A DNA stretch of 64,000 nucleotides from Burkholderiaceae bacterium (GTDB taxonomy: Bacteria > Pseudomonadota > Gammaproteobacteria > Burkholderiales > Burkholderiaceae_C). The DNA lies in assembly GCA_016790575.1 (NCBI GenBank), contig JAEUOU010000021.1:62001-126000 (forward strand), in the 5' to 3' direction. Of the stretch, positions 63,056 through 64,000 are shown one piece after another; position 1 is the stretch's first letter, and every line of letters starts with the position of its first letter. A program made the translations under genes and the position numbers. Under the pieces are notes generated by a model. The model saw only the letters and a list, made by a program, of their open reading frames with translations. It made no database searches and was not told the origin of the DNA.

Positions 63056-64000
63056 ATGTTTCGAAACGCTTCGCTTTCCACCAAGCTGATACGGATCGGC
63101 ACGGTACTTCTGGCGGTCGCGGTGACGTCCATCGGACTGACACTGTGGGTGACCTGGCAATTGGAGGGCGGAGCGGCTGCTGTGAACGAGGCAGGGCGCA
63201 TGCGGATGCAGACCTGGCGCCTGGCCAGCGCAGCACAAGCAGTTGTCTCTCCCGTCGAGCGCCAGCAGTACGTGCAGCATTTCGACGAAAGCCTGGCCGT
63301 GCTGCGCATGGGGGATCCGGCCCGTCCCCTTTTTGTTCCCTGGGATGATGAAGTGACCCGGCGCTTCAAGGAGGTTGAAGTCCTCTGGCAAGGCCAGCGG
63401 GAGTATTGGCGGGCGGGTTCCGATATTTCACCGTCTCAAACGCTGGCGGCCGCCGGACAGTTTGTCGAAGCGATCGACCGCCTGGTGTTGGCGATCGAGC
63501 AGCAGCTTTCGCACCTCACCGCCATACTCAATCTGGCCCAGATGCTGATGATGGCACTGGCCATTGGCGGCGCCGTGGTGATGCTCTACACCGGGTATCT
63601 ATACGTGATCAGTCCCTTGGCCCAGTTGCAACAGGGTCTGCAGAAGCTTGAGTCCGGCGATTTTGCGATCCGGATCGATGTCGACACCAACGACGAATTC
63701 GGCCTGGTCGCCCGGGGCTTCAACCGCATGGCCGCTACGTTGCAATCGCTGTACCAAGGCCTTGAAGCGAAAGTGAAAGCCAAGACCGAACGGGTGGAGG
63801 CCCAGCGCGCTCGGCTGGAGGCGCTGTACGAGGTCAGTGCTTTCCTCGCCCGCGCCAACTCCGTCGAGGAGCTGTCGCAGGGGTTCTCGCAACGGGTTCG
63901 AGAAGTTCTGAAGGCCGACGCAGTGGCGGTCCGCTGGTCTGACGAAGCCAATCAGCGCTACCTGATGCTTGCGTCCGACTGCTTTCCCGCCGATATGCAG
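63056..64000 (+). CDS. NarX-like sensor histidine kinase, N-terminal part
   Basis: The first 315 codons of a gene that runs off the right edge. Residues about 12-32 form membrane helix 1. The periplasmic domain starts with NEAGRMRMQTWRLASA, the P-box-like motif of nitrate/nitrite sensors NarX and NarQ, although it is also found in PilJ-type receptors. Membrane helix 2 is at about 160-182, followed by a HAMP domain (VISPLAQLQQGLQKLESGDF, then DEFGLVARGFNRMA), a coiled segment and the start of a GAF-like domain (LYEVSAFLARANSVEEL). The kinase core lies outside the window. Confidence 0.82.
   Translation, partial: MFRNASLSTKLIRIGTVLLAVAVTSIGLTLWVTWQLEGGAAAVNEAGRMRMQTWRLASAAQAVVSPVERQQYVQHFDESLAVLRMGDPARPLFVPWDDEVTRRFKEVEVLWQGQREYWRAGSDISPSQTLAAAGQFVEAIDRLVLAIEQQLSHLTAILNLAQMLMMALAIGGAVVMLYTGYLYVISPLAQLQQGLQKLESGDFAIRIDVDTNDEFGLVARGFNRMAATLQSLYQGLEAKVKAKTERVEAQRARLEALYEVSAFLARANSVEELSQGFSQRVREVLKADAVAVRWSDEANQRYLMLASDCFPADMQ

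Overview
The window reads as chromosomal DNA of a betaproteobacterium of the order Burkholderiales, most like Comamonadaceae and relatives. Supporting this are the argB-slmA pair, a fused isobutyryl-CoA mutase, a phasin, a 3-hydroxybenzoate/gentisate operon bordered by GC-rich intergenic repeats of a kind I associate with Comamonadaceae, and overall GC-rich codon use. I see no tRNA, rRNA, CRISPR array, transposase or phage gene. Species cannot be fixed from the sequence alone.

Region 1 (1-5.9 kb): a partial FAA-hydrolase-family gene, slmA and argB on the minus strand, then a 1328-residue methyltransferase/coiled-coil/GT2/GT4 polypeptide on the plus strand. Region 2 (6.0-20.6 kb): one tightly packed plus-strand operon in which dTDP-rhamnose synthesis (rmlB-D-A-C) and a rhamnosyltransferase-like GT2 run directly into a complete type II secretion system (gspE-F-G-H-I-J-K-L-M-C/N-D). 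The middle of this operon is clearly more AT-rich than its surroundings. Region 3 (20.6-28.8 kb): a small lipoprotein, a 528-residue exported protein with a strong terminator, a parvulin foldase, a Wzm/Wzt polysaccharide ABC exporter, two acyltransferases and a lipoprotein. Regions 1-3 together look like a cell-surface factory: O-antigen synthesis and export, plus a secretion machine and a likely abundant surface protein.

Region 4 (29-32.6 kb): phasin, patatin-like lipase, TetR regulator, coaX. Region 5 (32.6-37.0 kb): the most striking locus, an alpha-hydroxyketone quorum-sensing cluster with a CqsA/LqsA synthase, a membrane histidine kinase and an LqsR-sized response regulator. It also contains a LuxR-family regulator, and a near-perfect lux box lies in front of cqsA, so two normally separate signalling families may be wired together. 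Region 6 (37.2-44.5 kb): Kbp (BON-LysM), persulfide dioxygenase-rhodanese with a CstR-like repressor, icmF behind a 24-bp perfect palindrome, a dihaem cytochrome c and a UbiA-type prenyltransferase. Region 7 (44.7-51 kb): a nitronate monooxygenase-like protein, dbpA, an SDR, amn and psd. Region 8 (51.1-56.1 kb): 3-hydroxybenzoate 6-hydroxylase, gentisate dioxygenase and fumarylpyruvate hydrolase behind an operator-like palindrome, then a NodIJ-type ABC exporter. Region 9 (56.1-64 kb): a lipoprotein, glmU, an AsnC/Lrp regulator, glmS, a 7TM-DISM protein with degenerate GGDEF, and the start of a NarX-like sensor kinase.

A family of at least six short dispersed repeats (GCTAT...ATAGC hairpin followed by ACGCTGGGTAT) runs from 31.7 to 58.5 kb. 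All six are in the same orientation, mostly at gene 3' ends. One lies inside glmU and one supplies the C-terminus of the AsnC regulator.
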